DNA of 64,000 nucleotides from Paenibacillus antri (GCF_005765165.1 NZ_VCIW01000011.1:62001-126000), one strand, 5' to 3'. Numbered from the stretch's first letter, positions 1 to 11,400 are shown. The notes: generated by a model not told the origin, from the letters alone. Numbers and translations are program-made.

Positions 1-77
1 TCTCCTGATATCGCACCCGGACCGTTACCTCATGCCAGGACATGCTCCGCTCCCCTCTCCTTCGCCGACGACGACAA

Positions 78-101
78 GGGCGGCGCCGGACGGCGCCGCC
101 C
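78..101. repeat. GC-rich perfect inverted repeat downstream of pyk
   Basis: Eleven bases (78-88) are perfectly complementary to 91-101 with only two bases between them, so a real hairpin would open a few pairs at the tip. No T-run follows on either strand, so it is not a convincing intrinsic terminator. A second 8-bp inverted repeat (GAGATCAG at 134-141, CTGATCTC at 171-178) lies between this and the pyk stop codon. The 242 bases before pyk hold no gene that I can support. Confidence 0.45.
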
Positions 102-242
102 GAGCAGCGTGCTTGTAAGTCGGTATATATTTAGAGATCAGACTGAACTTGCTTCGTTCGCCCCTACTCCCTGATCTCGGAAGAAAACCTTCCGCTTAAC
201 GACGTACCCGCTTCCTCGCCATTGCTTCGATAGGGGTTATTC

Positions 243-1997
243 TTATAATACGTTCGACTTGCCGGAATAAATGACTCCGAGTTCCGCGTATACGGACACT
301 TCCGCGCCTTCCTGCAAGAGGTTCGTCGCGTCTTTCACGCCGACGATGACCGGCATGCCGAGGCTGAGCGCCACGACGGCCGCATGCGACGTAATGCCGC
401 CGGATTCCGTAATGATCGCGGACGCGCGTTCGAACGCCGGCACATAGTCCTTATCGGTCGAGATCGTCACGAGAATGTCGCCCGCTTGCGTCTTCTCGAG
501 CGCTTCCTTCGCGCTCCGCGCGACGACGACCTTGCCGCTAGCGCTCTGCGTGCCGATGCCTTGGCCCTTGGCGATCATCTGGCCGATCTGATGGATCTTG
601 ATCAGGTTCGTCGCGCCCGATCGGCCGACCGGCACGCCCGCCGTAATGACGACGAGATCGCCGTGGTGGACCAGACCGCTGCGCTGCGCCGCCGAGACGG
701 ACATATCGAACAGCTCGTCCGTATTCGCGGCTTCCTCGCCCTTCACCGGGAACACGCCGAACACGAGGTTGAGACGGCGCATGACGGACTCGTCCGGCGT
801 GACCGCGATGATCGGCGCCTTCGGACGGTACTTCGATACCATGCGCGCCGTGTAGCCCGACTCCGTCGGCGTAATGATCGCCTTCGCGTCGAGGTCGAGC
901 GCCGAGTTGGCGACCGCCTGCGAGATCGCTTCCGTCACGCTCGTCTGCTGCGCGTTCGCTTGGCGAAGGAAAATTTCGCGGTATTCGAGCGCGGATTCCG
1001 CCCGCTCGGCGATGCGCGCCATCGTCTGGACCGACTCGACCGGGTACTTGCCCGCCGCCGTCTCGCCGGACAGCATCGTCGCGTCCGTGCCGTCGAAGAT
1101 CGCGTTCGCCACGTCGCTGGCTTCCGCGCGCGTCGGGCGCGGCATGCGCTGCATCGAATCGAGCATCTGCGTCGCCGTAATGACCGGCTTGCCGGCGCGG
1201 TTGCACATCTCGATCATCCGCTTCTGCACGAGCGGCACTTCTTCCGCCGGAATTTCTACGCCGAGGTCGCCGCGAGCGACCATCAAGCCGTCGGACACCT
1301 CGAGAATTTCGGCGAGATTGTCCACGCCTTCTTGATTTTCGATCTTGGAGATGATCTGGATATGCTGCGCGTTATGCTCTTCGAGAATGGCGCGAATTTC
1401 CATGACGTCGCTCGCCTTGCGGACGAACGAAGCCGCGATGAAGTCGATGCCTTGCTGAATGCCGAAGCGGATGTCCGCCGCGTCCTTCTCCGTAATGCCC
1501 GGCAGGTTGATGCGCACGCCCGGCACGTTGACGCCCTTGCGGCTCTTGATCGGACCGTTGTTCACGATGCGGCAGACGATATCCGTGCCCTTGATCTCCT
1601 CGACGCGCAGCCCGATGAGGCCGTCGTCGATCAGGATCGTCGAGCCGACGTGCACGTCTTGCGGCAGCTGGTTGTAGCTGACCGGCACGCGGTTGCGATC
1701 GCCTAAAATCTCTTCGGTCGTCAGCGTAATCGTCTCGCCTTGCACGAGCTCGATCGGCTCTTCCTTCAGCTTGCCGAGGCGGATTTCCGGCCCCTTCGTA
1801 TCGAGAAGGATGGAAACCGTCTTGCCGAGCTCCTCGCGAACCTTCTTAATGTTCGTGATGCGTCCGCCGTGCTCTTCGAAATCTCCGTGCGAAAAGTTCA
1901 GCCGAGCGACGTTCATGCCGGCGAGCACCAGCTTCTTCAGGTTTTCCGGCGATTCCGATGCGGGGCCGATCGTACATACGATTTTTGTCTTGCGCAT
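243..1997 (-). CDS. pyk: pyruvate kinase with C-terminal PEP-utilising domain
   Basis: Catalyses the last step of glycolysis, phosphoenolpyruvate plus ADP to pyruvate plus ATP, in the cytoplasm. The 584-aa product starts [16 protein letters not shown] and contains [10 protein letters not shown], the substrate-binding stretch [10 protein letters not shown] and [10 protein letters not shown], followed by the alpha/beta C domain. It ends with an extra phosphohistidine-like PEP-utilising domain ([21 protein letters not shown], about residues 530-555). That tail and the length match the Bacillus-type enzyme of about 585 aa. The start is ATG at 1997, with a GGGAGGAG-type ribosome binding site just upstream. 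It lies downstream of accA but behind its own leader and a terminator-like hairpin. The pfkA gene that normally sits between accA and pyk in Bacillus is absent here. Confidence 0.98.
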   Translation of the reverse strand: MRKTKIVCTIGPASESPENLKKLVLAGMNVARLNFSHGDFEEHGGRITNIKKVREELGKTVSILLDTKGPEIRLGKLKEEPIELVQGETITLTTEEILGDRNRVPVSYNQLPQDVHVGSTILIDDGLIGLRVEEIKGTDIVCRIVNNGPIKSRKGVNVPGVRINLPGITEKDAADIRFGIQQGIDFIAASFVRKASDVMEIRAILEEHNAQHIQIISKIENQEGVDNLAEILEVSDGLMVARGDLGVEIPAEEVPLVQKRMIEMCNRAGKPVITATQMLDSMQRMPRPTRAEASDVANAIFDGTDATMLSGETAAGKYPVESVQTMARIAERAESALEYREIFLRQANAQQTSVTEAISQAVANSALDLDAKAIITPTESGYTARMVSKYRPKAPIIAVTPDESVMRRLNLVFGVFPVKGEEAANTDELFDMSVSAAQRSGLVHHGDLVVITAGVPVGRSGATNLIKIHQIGQMIAKGQGIGTQSASGKVVVARSAKEALEKTQAGDILVTISTDKDYVPAFERASAIITESGGITSHAAVVALSLGMPVIVGVKDATNLLQEGAEVSVYAELGVIYSGKSNVL

Positions 1998-2111
1998 GGT
2001 TTTTGCTCCTCCCTATTTACCAACACATTACTGCTTTTATCTACAACGTCGGAAGGGTTGTCCCCTCCGGCGAATCGAACGTTCGTATACTCATAAGAAT
2101 TCTAAACGCAC

Positions 2112-2147
2112 AAAGAACGCCGGGATGTGAGCTTCGTCACGCCGGCG
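2112..2147 (-). terminator. intrinsic terminator of the accDA transcript
   Basis: On the minus strand CGCCGG (2147-2142) pairs with CCGGCG (2123-2118), and an inner GTGA/TCAC extends the stem. TTCTTTG follows. The hairpin begins about 15 bases after the accA stop codon and precedes the pyk leader, so it separates accDA from pyk. Confidence 0.65.
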
Positions 2148-2162
2148 ATCCTTTGCTGCAGG

Positions 2163-3125
2163 TCAACGCGGGATATAAGTAAACTTTCCAATTTTCCGGA
2201 ATTTATGATATCGATCCTCGCGCAGCTGCTCCGGCGTCATCTTCATCAGCTCCTGAAGATGCGTCCATACGGCTTCCTTGATGCTAGCCGCCTGTTCGGC
2301 CACGTCGCGGTGCGCGCCGCCCTTCGGCTCGGGCACGACCGTCTCGACGATCTCGAGCTCGAGCATATCCTTCGCCGTGATGCGCATCGCTTCCGCGGCT
2401 TGGTCCGCCTTGGAGGCGTCCTTCCACAGAATCGAGGCCGCGGCGTTCGGAGAACTGACGGAATAGATGGCGTTCTCGAGCATGAGCACGCGGTTGCCCA
2501 CGCCGAGCGCGAGCGCGCCGCCGCTGCCGCCTTCCCCGATGACGACGCAGACGATCGGCACGCCGAACCTCGCCATCTCCATCAAGTTGCGCGCGATCGC
2601 TTCCGACTGATTGCGTTCCTCGGCGGCGCCGCCCGGGTACGCCCCCGGCGTGTCGATGAACGTAACGATCGGCCGGCCGAACTTGTCCGCCTGCCGCATG
2701 AGCCGCAGCGCCTTGCGGAACCCTTCCGGGTGCGGCATGCCGAAGTGGCGCGCGATATTGTCCTTCGTGTCCTTGCCCTTCTGATGCCCGACGACCGTCA
2801 CCGGCACGCCGTTCAGCTTCGCGATGCCGCCGATGATCGCCAGATCGTCGGCATACATCCGATCGCCATGAAACTCGATGAAATCCGTGAACATATGCTG
2901 GACGTAATCGACCGTCGTCGGTCGCAGCGCGTGCCGCGCCAGCTGCATCCGCTGCGCCGGCTTCATGTCCGCGTACAGCTCTTGCTCGAGCCTTGCGTAA
3001 CGCTCCTCGAGTCTGGCGATTTCGTCGGCGAAGTCGATCCCGCGTTCGGCGCTGAACGCCTTCAGCTCGTCGATCTTCTGGCGAAGCTCCACCAAAGGTT
3101 TCTCGAAATTCATCTCACCCGGCAT
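2163..3125 (-). CDS. accA: acetyl-CoA carboxylase carboxyltransferase subunit alpha
   Basis: Alpha subunit of the carboxyltransferase half of acetyl-CoA carboxylase. With AccD it moves the carboxyl group from biotin on AccB to acetyl-CoA, giving malonyl-CoA for fatty acid synthesis. The 320-aa protein has the usual family length, a helical N-terminus and the crotonase-like core with [31 protein letters not shown] broken here as motifs GHQKGKDT and [12 protein letters not shown], then [10 protein letters not shown] and [12 protein letters not shown]. Its start overlaps the end of accD by 11 bases, which indicates translational coupling and equimolar subunits. Start ATG at 3125. Confidence 0.98.
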   Translation of the reverse strand: MPGEMNFEKPLVELRQKIDELKAFSAERGIDFADEIARLEERYARLEQELYADMKPAQRMQLARHALRPTTVDYVQHMFTDFIEFHGDRMYADDLAIIGGIAKLNGVPVTVVGHQKGKDTKDNIARHFGMPHPEGFRKALRLMRQADKFGRPIVTFIDTPGAYPGGAAEERNQSEAIARNLMEMARFGVPIVCVVIGEGGSGGALALGVGNRVLMLENAIYSVSSPNAAASILWKDASKADQAAEAMRITAKDMLELEIVETVVPEPKGGAHRDVAEQAASIKEAVWTHLQELMKMTPEQLREDRYHKFRKIGKFTYIPR

Positions 3126-3993
3126 CGGACGTACCTCCCCTCACCGCGTGCAAGTCGAGCAGTTGGATTAATGTTTGGCGCATGTCCTTCCGGTGCACGA
3201 CCTTGTCGATCTGGCCGTGAGCCAAGTCGAACTCCGCCGTCTGGAAGTTTTCCGGCAGCTTCTGGCGGATCGTCTGTTCGATGACGATGCGGCCGGTAAA
3301 GCCGACGATCGCGCCCGGCTCCGCGAGAATGACGTCGCCGAGCATCGCGAAGCTCGCCGAGACGCCGCCGAGCGTCGGGTCGGTGAACACCGACACGAAC
3401 AAGCCGCCTTGCTCGCTGTGCTTCTCGAGCGCCGCGGACGTCTTCGCCATCTGCATGAGACTTAAGATGCTCTCTTGCATTCTAGCTCCGCCCGACGTGG
3501 AGAAGATGATCAGCGGGTAGTTTTTCTGGGTAGCCTTCTCGATCGCTCTCGTGATCTTCTCGCCTACGACCGATCCCATGCTGCCGCTGAAGAAATCGAA
3601 GCTCATGACCGCAAGCACGACGGGAAATCCGCCGATCGTCCCTTCCCCGGTCACGACGGCGTCCAACAGTCCGCTCTTCTCCTGCTGCTGCTGCAGCTTC
3701 TTCGCATAACCCGGGAACTCTAGCGGATCTTCCGAAATCATGTCGGAGTCGTACTCAAAAAGACGGCCCTCATCCATCGTCAGCTCGACGCGCTCGTAGG
3801 CGTTCAGCTTCTGGTGATGCCCGCAGGAGGCGCATACCTTAAGGTTCTTTTCGACCTCTTTGCTGAATTGAATGTGGCCGCATTTCGGACATTTATTCAT
3901 TAATCCTTCAGGGATCTCATGTTTGGCATTCGGAGAGGGAATCGTGGCGTATTTCCGTTTATGCGAAAACCAGTCTCTTACGTTCACAAGCAC
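3115..3993 (-). CDS. accD: acetyl-CoA carboxylase carboxyltransferase subunit beta (zinc-binding)
   Basis: Beta subunit of acetyl-CoA carboxylase carboxyltransferase, partner of AccA. The N-terminus carries the expected four-cysteine zinc ribbon (C35, C38, C54 and C57 of the 292-aa form), then the crotonase-fold core with [28 protein letters not shown] and [10 protein letters not shown]. The first GTG (3993) is almost on top of the ribosome binding site GAGGTG (about 3994-3999). The next GTG at 3987 lies about six bases beyond it, so the real start is probably 3987 (290 aa). The gene overlaps accA at its 3' end and follows the small gene ending at 4036, so all three are probably cotranscribed. 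Confidence 0.97.
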   Translation of the reverse strand: MLVNVRDWFSHKRKYATIPSPNAKHEIPEGLMNKCPKCGHIQFSKEVEKNLKVCASCGHHQKLNAYERVELTMDEGRLFEYDSDMISEDPLEFPGYAKKLQQQQEKSGLLDAVVTGEGTIGGFPVVLAVMSFDFFSGSMGSVVGEKITRAIEKATQKNYPLIIFSTSGGARMQESILSLMQMAKTSAALEKHSEQGGLFVSVFTDPTLGGVSASFAMLGDVILAEPGAIVGFTGRIVIEQTIRQKLPENFQTAEFDLAHGQIDKVVHRKDMRQTLIQLLDLHAVRGGTSDAG

Positions 3994-4035
3994 ACCTCAC
4001 AGAAGCGAAATTCGTTGCATGCGGCAAGCCCGCAA

Positions 4036-4224
4036 TTACATATGAAGAATGGTCGTCAGCACTTCCTGAACGTCGCCCACTTCGCCTTCGGGGACCAAAA
4101 TCTCGAACTGCTGCTTCGTCAAGTTGATCGGTCGGACTTGTACCAGAAACCCTTCGTCCGTCAGCTTCTGTCGGATCCGTTCCGCGATTTTTGCCGTGGG
4201 AGCGATATAGATGACCGTCCACAT
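4036..4224 (-). CDS. small conserved DUF2007-like protein upstream of accD
   Basis: 62-aa cytoplasmic protein beginning MWTVIYIAPTAKIAERIRQK. The pattern (short strand, helix, GFLVQVRP strand, then FEILVPEGEVGDVQEVL) resembles the single alpha/beta domain of the DUF2007 putative signal-transducing family. It has no catalytic motif that I recognise. Similar small genes upstream of accD in Bacilli are sometimes misnamed glutamate decarboxylase, for which nothing here gives support. A strong AGGAGG lies eight bases before the ATG. The gene is the first of the accDA operon and is separated from accD by about 45-50 bases. Confidence 0.75.
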   Translation of the reverse strand: MWTVIYIAPTAKIAERIRQKLTDEGFLVQVRPINLTKQQFEILVPEGEVGDVQEVLTTILHM

Positions 4225-4316
4225 GGTGGCAACCTCCTGACGCGTATTAAAGCCTGTACCAAAATCGGGCGCGTTCCGCCCGTATGAAGGTAAATGATAG
4301 CATAAGCAATGAGAAC

Positions 4317-4346
4317 ATCATAGCATAACCGTTGAATTTCGGGCAA
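4317..4346 (-). promoter_or_regulatory. probable sigma-A promoter of the accDA operon
   Basis: Minus strand: TTGCCC (4346-4341), 18 bases, then TATGAT (4322-4317) preceded by TGC, an extended -10. A second TGCTATCAT lies 23 bases further downstream, so TTATGCTATGAT is nearly repeated and there may be two overlapping start sites. The leader to the first ATG (4224) would be about 85 bases. Confidence 0.5.
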
Positions 4347-4514
4347 GGAAGCGACCTTCCGTCGCGGGAAGGCCATCGTACGGCCGATGCAAAGAAGGCG
4401 GCTTCGGCCGCTGCGAGCTCAGGCTCGGCATGTCCGCGTCAGGCATGTCCGTTAACCATTGTATGCCGTTCGAACGCCGATATGTCTCTGCGCGAATGCA
4501 GCGAATTCCGTCGC

Positions 4515-4532
4515 CTGCGGAACTGCAGTTAT
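4515..4532 (-). repeat. dispersed intergenic repeat, copy 1
   Basis: The minus strand reads ATAACTGCAGTTCCGCAG. This matches 17 of 18 bases of the left end of the hairpin element at 49384-49456, where the same stretch reads ATAACTGCAGTTTCGCAG. The right half of the element is not conserved here, so this is a partial or diverged copy. Confidence 0.5.
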
Positions 4533-4670
4533 TTAGCGCGCTTCCCGCCCGAAACCCTTAGATTGCCTGCACACTTCCCTTTCTACCGCGAAAAGGCGCC
4601 TTCTGCCGACCGAATACCTGCATTTTTCGCATCTCGTCAGCAGCGTCAATCCTTCCAGAAAACGCGAACA

Positions 4671-4708
4671 GAGGGTCGCCCGGCCGCGAACGGCGGCCGG
4701 GAACCCTC
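4671..4708 (-). terminator. long stem-loop after the protease gene, likely end of the surface-protein operon
   Basis: GAGGGT (4671-4676) pairs with ACCCTC (4703-4708), and CCCGGCCGC (4679-4687) pairs perfectly with GCGGCCGGG (4693-4701), giving about 15 paired bases around a five-base loop. It lies 14 bases after the protease stop codon. The T-rich tract is weak (CTGTTCGCGTTTT), so it may work partly as an mRNA 3' stabiliser. Confidence 0.55.
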
Positions 4709-4722
4709 TACGCGCATTTTCC

Positions 4723-5394
4723 TTACTCGTCGGCAGCAAGGAGCTTGCGAATCTCCTCGATCTCGACGCCGAGATGAATGTTGTTCATCGTCCGGAGCGA
4801 GCCCGAGACGATGCCCGCGATACGCCCCTCTTCATCCACGATCGGACCGCCGGACATGCCGCTCGCGATCGCGGCGGAGACGAGCAGCCGATCGCGGCCG
4901 TTGATTTCCGCGGCGGGATTGTTGACGATCCCTTCCGTGATGATCGGCGTTTCCTTCAGCGGGTAGCCGATCGCGAACGCCTTCGCCCCGAACGCCATCG
5001 GGTCCGCGCGAAGCTCCATCGCCGGATACGCGCTTTTGCGCTTCGGAAGCGCCAGCACTGCGGCGTCCTTGCTCTCGTCGTATGCGACGACGGTCACCGG
5101 AGAGACGCTCGTCCCGTCCGGAAATACCGCCTCAAGCCGGTCCGCCCCCTTCACGACGTGATAGGCGGTGGCCGCCGCGCCTCCGGCGGATAGGACCACC
5201 CCCGTCCCGGTCGTGCGGACGCCTCCGTCCGCGTTCAGCGCCCGCAAGTAAAACACGGCGGCCCCGGAACGGCGGTAGACGCTCTCCGCATCGTACGTCA
5301 GAGGGGCGTCCGCCTCCGCGCCGGCGGTCCAATGGAGCGCGATCCCGGTAATCAACGCCAGGAACGCGCATATCGTCAGCAGTTGCTTCTTCAC
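4723..5394 (-). CDS. exported trypsin-like serine protease (HtrA-type catalytic domain, no PDZ)
   Basis: 223-aa protease with a hydrophobic N-terminal signal segment (about residues 5-24). The catalytic triad is visible as His79 (TAYHVV), Asp110 (ESKDAAVLAL) and Ser181 (SGMSGGPIVDEEG). The order and the SGMSGGP motif match HtrA/DegP-like S1 peptidases, but the chain ends after the protease domain, with no PDZ domain. GTG start at 5394 behind AAGGAGGGG. It is last in the surface-protein operon, 36 bases after the GLUG/SLH gene. A role in maturing or turning over the three giant wall proteins is inferred from position only. Confidence 0.85.
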   Translation of the reverse strand: MKKQLLTICAFLALITGIALHWTAGAEADAPLTYDAESVYRRSGAAVFYLRALNADGGVRTTGTGVVLSAGGAAATAYHVVKGADRLEAVFPDGTSVSPVTVVAYDESKDAAVLALPKRKSAYPAMELRADPMAFGAKAFAIGYPLKETPIITEGIVNNPAAEINGRDRLLVSAAIASGMSGGPIVDEEGRIAGIVSGSLRTMNNIHLGVEIEEIRKLLAADE

Positions 5395-5430
5395 GGAGTC
5401 CCCTCCTTGAGTTGTCGACCTATACGAATG

Positions 5431-8400
5431 TTACTTCGAAGCCGCCATGATGTCGGCGTAAGCCCAGTGGTTCGGCGGCAGATCTCCGTAGGAGGTCGTC
5501 GCGCCCTCTCCCTTCGCGCGGATGCCCGCGATTCGGTTAATGAGCACGACCGCTTCCGCCCGGGAGATGCTGGCCTCCGGCTTGAACGTGCCGTCCGGGA
5601 AGCCTTTCACGTAGCCCGCCTTCGTAAAGGCGTTCACGTACTTTTCGGACCAATGTCCCCGAATGTCGCTCAACTTCGTCTCGCCGGCCTCATCGATCGT
5701 AAGCTTCAGCAGTCTCGACAGGACGACGATGAACTCCGCCCGCGTCATGCCGCGTTCGCCTCCGAACGTCCCGTTCGGATATCCTTCGATGATGCCGGCC
5801 GAGGCGAAGAACGCGACCAGCGCTTCGTCGCCTTGGTGCACGTCGTCGAACAGGCTGCCGACGCTCACGTCTTCCATGTCGAGCAGCGGCGCGAGCACGT
5901 TCACGAGCTCGTACCGGCTGATCGCTTGATCCGGCTTGAATTCGCCGGTGGCGTAGCCGCCGATGTATTTCACATTTTCGACATCGGCCTTCAGCTCGTA
6001 CTTCGCCGGCACCGGATCGTAATGATACGTGACGACCTCGTCGCTCTTGTCCGTGATGACCTTGATCGTCATCTTGCCGGTAATGATCAGCTCGCCCGCG
6101 TAGCGCGGGCTGTTCATCGTCGGCGTGCTGCCGTCGGTCGTGTAATAGATGATTTGTCCCGGAGGCGCCGTCAGCGTCAGCTTGCTGTTCTTCGGCACGG
6201 CGGCCGGCTCGCCCGCCGGCACCGTCGTCGAGCCGATGCTCGCTCCGACCGTCGGTTCCTTCGGAGTCGGCGGAATAAAGCCGCCTCCGCCGAAGCCGCC
6301 TCCCCCGGCGACTTGCTTCGCGAACGTCTGGGACAAGACGGCGCTGTCTTCCTTGCCGTCCGCGACCGCGATCGCCTTCAGCGTCTTCGTTTCGGTCAGG
6401 ACGATCGGCGCCGCGTACGGCGTCGAATGCTCGTCCGGGGTACTGCCGTCCAACGTATAATAGATGATTCCCGTCGGTTCCGTCGTACGCAGCGTCACCG
6501 TCGCCTGGGTCGCGAACGTCTTCTCGCCGCTCTCGACCGTCGGCGCCGCCGCGACCGCGTCGTACTTCAGGACCGGAGCGTTCAATGCTGCGACGCGGGT
6601 TTCCCCGTTCATCGCCGCGGTCAACCGCGCGATGCCCGTCGTTAATAGCGTGCCGATGCGCTTGCCGGACGCGTTCCGAATGTTCGCTGTTCCGGCGTCG
6701 GCCGTCCAAGCGACGGAGGCGCCGCCCCCGAGCTCGAATTCGCCGCGGACCGCATGCGCCGCGTCCTTGTCCGCGAAGACGATCGCTGCGGCGCTTACCT
6801 TCGAGGCCGCGGTCCCGCCGAACGTCTTCAGCTGCGGATAAGAGCCTTGCGCAGCCTGCCAGAAGGCGCCGTCGAAGCCTTGCGGCAGCGTCGCCGAGGC
6901 GAGCTCGCGCGCGAGCAGACCTCTCGCGCCGGCTGCTCCGCCGCCGCGGACGCGGGAGCCGTCCGTCAGGAAGTACGCCGTATCGTTCTTCAGCATTTGC
7001 CGGTTGAACGCGGCGTCCGCGATGACGGCGCCTGCGTTCTTCTCCCCGGCGATGCCGCCGAACGACGTGACGCCCGTCGCCAGCTTGCCGTTCGCGCCGG
7101 CGACGACCGTCCCTGCGCCGTACGCCTGGCGAATCCCGCCGTCCGACGCGCGTCCGGCGATGCCGCCGGCCCATGCCTTGGCCGTACCGGACGCCTGCAC
7201 GGCGCCCGTCGCGTACGCGTACCGAATGTCGCCGCGGTTCACGCCTGCGACGCCCCCTGCGGACGCCTCGTTCGCGACGACGGCGACGTCCGCGAACGAG
7301 AACGATTCGGCGATCTCCCCGCCGCTCTCGTTCGCGCCCGCGATGCCGCCCGCGGCGATCGCCGCGGCGGCGTCGTTCCCGCCGACGCCGCCGCGGGCGA
7401 ACGACTTCTCGATGCGGCCCTCGTTCGCGCCGGCGATGCCGCCGACGTTGCCCGCGCCGCCGATCGAAGCGTTCGCCGAGACGCCGCTGACGACCGCGCC
7501 GTATCGGTTGACGCCGACCGCCGCGCCGACGTTCGCGCCGCCCGCGAAGCTTCCCTGCAGCTCGACGTTCGATATCGTGCCGCGGTTTTCCGCAATGAAG
7601 CCGTTCGCCGCCGCCGGGGCCGCGACGCTCCGGATGCCCGTTACTTTATAACCCTGGCCGTCGAACGTTCCCGTCCACGCGTCGAACGGAATCCAAGCGA
7701 TACCCGTCATGTCGATGTCCGCGCCGAGCGTAACGGCGGCGATCCCCGGCCGCGCGGCCGCGGTACGATCGAACAAGCGGTAATACGCCAAGCCCGTGTC
7801 CGCGTTGTGCAGCTTAACGGCCGCGGCCATCTGCTGCCCGGTCCTAACGACGAGCTCGCTTTCGTCGTACAAGCTGAAGATCGAAGAGTCCGGCTCCAAG
7901 TTCCAACCTGCGAACGCCGCGTACGCGCCGGACGCGTCCCCGGCCGTCGCCTGCGCGGTCCCGAGATTATGGCCCGCCGCGCCAGCATCGGCGACGAGAT
8001 ACGACGAGAGCGTAACGTTCCCGTCTCGGAAGTTGTATCCGACGAAGCCGCCGCGATACGCGTTCGCGCCCGATACCGTCGTCGTCAACGCCTGCACGTT
8101 CGCGAACGATTCGATAATCGCGCCGTCGTTGAAGCCGACGAAACCGCCCGCGTAGGAACGCGTCGCATGGTTGACGCCCTTCGTGACGACTTGCGCCGGC
8201 GCCGCGAACGCGCGTCGGATCGTCGCCCCGCGTTCGATCTCTCCGGCGAAGCCGCCGCTTCTCGTGTCGTACCCCGTGTTCGACACGGACCCCGTCGCAT
8301 ACGCATCTTCGATATCATAGCGATCTACGGAGCCGGCGAAGCCGCCGACGATGGAGCCCGTAATGCCGCTGACGTTCAATTCCCCGGTCGCGTATGCCCG

Positions 8401-11400
8401 GCGCACGGCGCCGGAAGCGCCCGTGGCGTCGCCCATCATGCCGGCGAAGCCGCCGACGTAGATCGTATTGTCCTGATTATTGTCGGCGAGCGCGATGTCG
8501 CGCTTCGCGTACGAGTCCATGAACGCCGTATGATCCGCCCTGCCGACGAAGCCGCCGACATGCGCGGCCGGCGTCAAGCCTGGCTTCGTAACGGCCGCTC
8601 CTACGACGATCGGCGAGCCGATCGTATGCGCATAGTGCATCTCGCCCCCGGCCGCTTGCCCGGCGACGCCGCCGACGCGATACACGCGGCTGTCGCTCGC
8701 ATCGACCGGCGTCGTCGCCGTCGAACGGACGACGATGCCGTCCGCATACCCTGCGAGGCCGCCGACCGCGGCGATCTTCGCGCCTTCGACGGTCAGTGCG
8801 GACGAAGCTTCGACGTGATACATCGATGCGTTCTCGAGTCGTCCGATCGCGCCGCCGACGTACAAGTCGCCGCCGTGATCGACGCCGGTCGCCCGGATGC
8901 CCGTCGTATGCGCCTTCGCCTCGTAGAGACCGGGATAAAACGGTAGGATTCGACCGAAGTCGAACCGCGCGTCCCGATTGGTCGCGCGAACGATGCCGGC
9001 GATGCCGCCGACCGAGCTGACGCCGGTCTTCGTCGTCGCGGCGATGTCGGTCGACGCATCCGTCCGGAATAGGATCGAATCCAACGCTTCGCCGACGATG
9101 CCGCCGGCGACGACGCGTTCCGCCGCGACGTCGATCGTCGCGCGGAACGTCGCGTCTTGAAGCGCGACGCTCGTCATCGTGCCGGCGATGCCGCCGACCG
9201 TCGCCTGCGCGCCGTTCGGCTGCGCCGCGAAGCGAACGCCCGCGACGCCGACGCGCTCGAGATCGTACGCGTCGACGCCTTGACCGGTCTTCGCGCCGAT
9301 AAGGCCGCCGATCGTGCCGTTGCCGATCAAGTGCGGTCCTGCGACGGAGGAGGACACCGTAACGTCGCGCAGGACGTTGCCCGCAAGCGACTCGCCGGCG
9401 AACGCGCCGAGCGTCGAGCCCGCGCCCGTCGTTTGCAGCGTGCCGCCTTCGAAGACGACCGTTCCCCGTTCGACGACGCCGGATACGTATCGTCCGACGT
9501 AGCCGCCGACGACGTTGTTCGCGCCCGTCGCGGAGATCGCGTAGGTCGGAACGATCTCGATCGCGAAGTCCCGGAGGTCGCCGCTTTGCTTACCGATGAC
9601 GCCCCCGACCGTCGCGTCTGCGTACGAGCTGCCGACGCTGCCGCCGGACGAGATCAACGCGAACTGACCCGGCTCCAGCGCGCCCGAATTGTCGCCGATC
9701 GCGCCGCCGACGATCGCCCCGTCGCGGGACGCTTCGATCCGCGTGCCTTCGGCCATCCGCAGCGTCAAGTTCTTCATCGTCTTCGCATTGACGCCGATGA
9801 GTCCCCCGACGGTGCCGCCCGCGACCTTCGCTTCGTTCAATAGCTTCACTTCGACGTTCGCGACTTCGCCCTTATTAAGAGCTGCGACGGCGCCCGTCGC
9901 TTGCTCCCCGACGACGGAGAGCGGCTCGAGGACGATATCCTTCACGAGCCCTTCCTCGCCGATCACCCCGAACAAGCCGGAAAACGCCTGCCCCGGAACG
10001 ACCGTCAATCCGTCGATCAAATGCCCGTTCCCTTCGAACGTGCCTTCGAAGGCGTTCGCCTCGGCGTTGCCGATCGCGATCCATTGATTCGATTGAATAT
10101 GGATCGGGTTCGCTACGCGAATCGTGCGACCTTCGAAGTCGAACTTCTCGACGCCCGGGAACGTGCCGTTGACGATCGCGGCGAGTCCCGCCAGCTCCGC
10201 TTCGGTTTTGATCTCGAAGAAGATCGAGCCCGGATCGCGCATGTACCAGTTGATGTTCGCGTTGACGTCGTTGCCGACGCCGCCGCCGGAATTGGCCGTC
10301 CGAATCAACTCGGGGTATTTGTAGACGGCGTTCAGCGAGCCGTATCGCCACGTGTTTTCGAAATCCCACCCGGAGAGGCCCGGGAAGAAGGTTCGATCCT
10401 GCAACGCCTCGTCAAGGATCGTGGCGAGGCGCGCGTGCACGTTCAGCCAGCGGTGGTCGCCCTCCGCGAAGTCGGGCAGATCCTTATTGATGAACTTCGC
10501 TTCGTCCTTCAGATAAAAAGCTTTCGACAGAAGCTCCTTGCTCGCATTGTCGTACCGTCCCGCGAAACCGCCCGCGAACGACGTCGCATGCGAAGCCGTC
10601 GCTTGACCCGCGGAATACGCGGTGGAGACGAATCCGTTCGCGATGCGCCCGAGGAACCCGCCGACGTAAGAACGTTCTCCCGCGGCGGCGACGGCGCCCC
10701 CGGCGTACGAATTCGAGATCGTTCCGGACGCTTGATCGCCGACCAGACCGCCGACGTTCGTGAACGCGCCTTGCGCCGTCACCTTCGAATTCGAATACGA
10801 CTTGTCGATCGCGCCGGTATTTCGGCCGACCAGACCGCCCAAGAATACGGCATTGCCGTTCGCGCCGACGGCGCGCCCGACGACGTCGATATCGACGTAG
10901 GAAGCCAAGACCTTGCCTTGGTTGGCGCCGACCAGACCGCCGCCCAGGGTGCCCGTCCCCTCGATCGTCAGGTTTGCGTTAGAGTACGTATAGTATAACG
11001 TGCCGCTTGCCGCGTTGACGCCGGCAAGCCCGCCGACGGTGCCGTTGCCGCCTTTGGAGATGACCGAAATTTTATCCGGAATGCTGTTGTTCGCGATAAG
11101 ACTCCGGTTTTCCCCGACCATACCGCCGGTGACGGCGGCAGGCGACAGCGCTTCTACCCTGCCGACGATCCGGTTGTTTTGCAGCGTGCTGACCGCCGTC
11201 GCCGGCGCGAGAATCGGATCGCTCGCCTGTTTATCGTTCAGGCCGATCATGCCGCCGATCGTCGCCGGCGTCGCCGACGCGTTCGCTTTCACATACAAGT
11301 CGGCCGCATAGTTGTTGACGAGGAACGCTTCGCCGGAGCTCAGGTTGTACCCGGCGATGCCCCCCGCGATCGCGTTCGTCCCGTTCAAGATGACGTTCGA

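Larger units (their letters stand above)
4225..4670. other. long leader and intergenic region between accDA and the surface-protein operon
   Basis: About 450 bases without a supportable gene. From the accD side it holds a hairpin on the minus strand (CGGGCG, loop GAA, CGCGCCCG at about 4266-4282) followed by ATTTTGG, which could act as an attenuator-like structure. It also holds the promoter at 4317-4346 and a copy of a dispersed intergenic repeat (4515-4532). I see no coding signal in the remaining bases. Confidence 0.5.

Noticed and set aside
78-101. Terminator of pyk
   Set aside because: The perfect GC-rich inverted repeat lies about 140 bases beyond the stop codon and has no T-run on either strand.
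4332-4904. 190-aa plus-strand frame between accDA and the protease
   Set aside because: It runs into the antisense of the protease gene, is Arg/Pro/Ser-rich, has no ribosome binding site and crosses a repeat element and a terminator hairpin.
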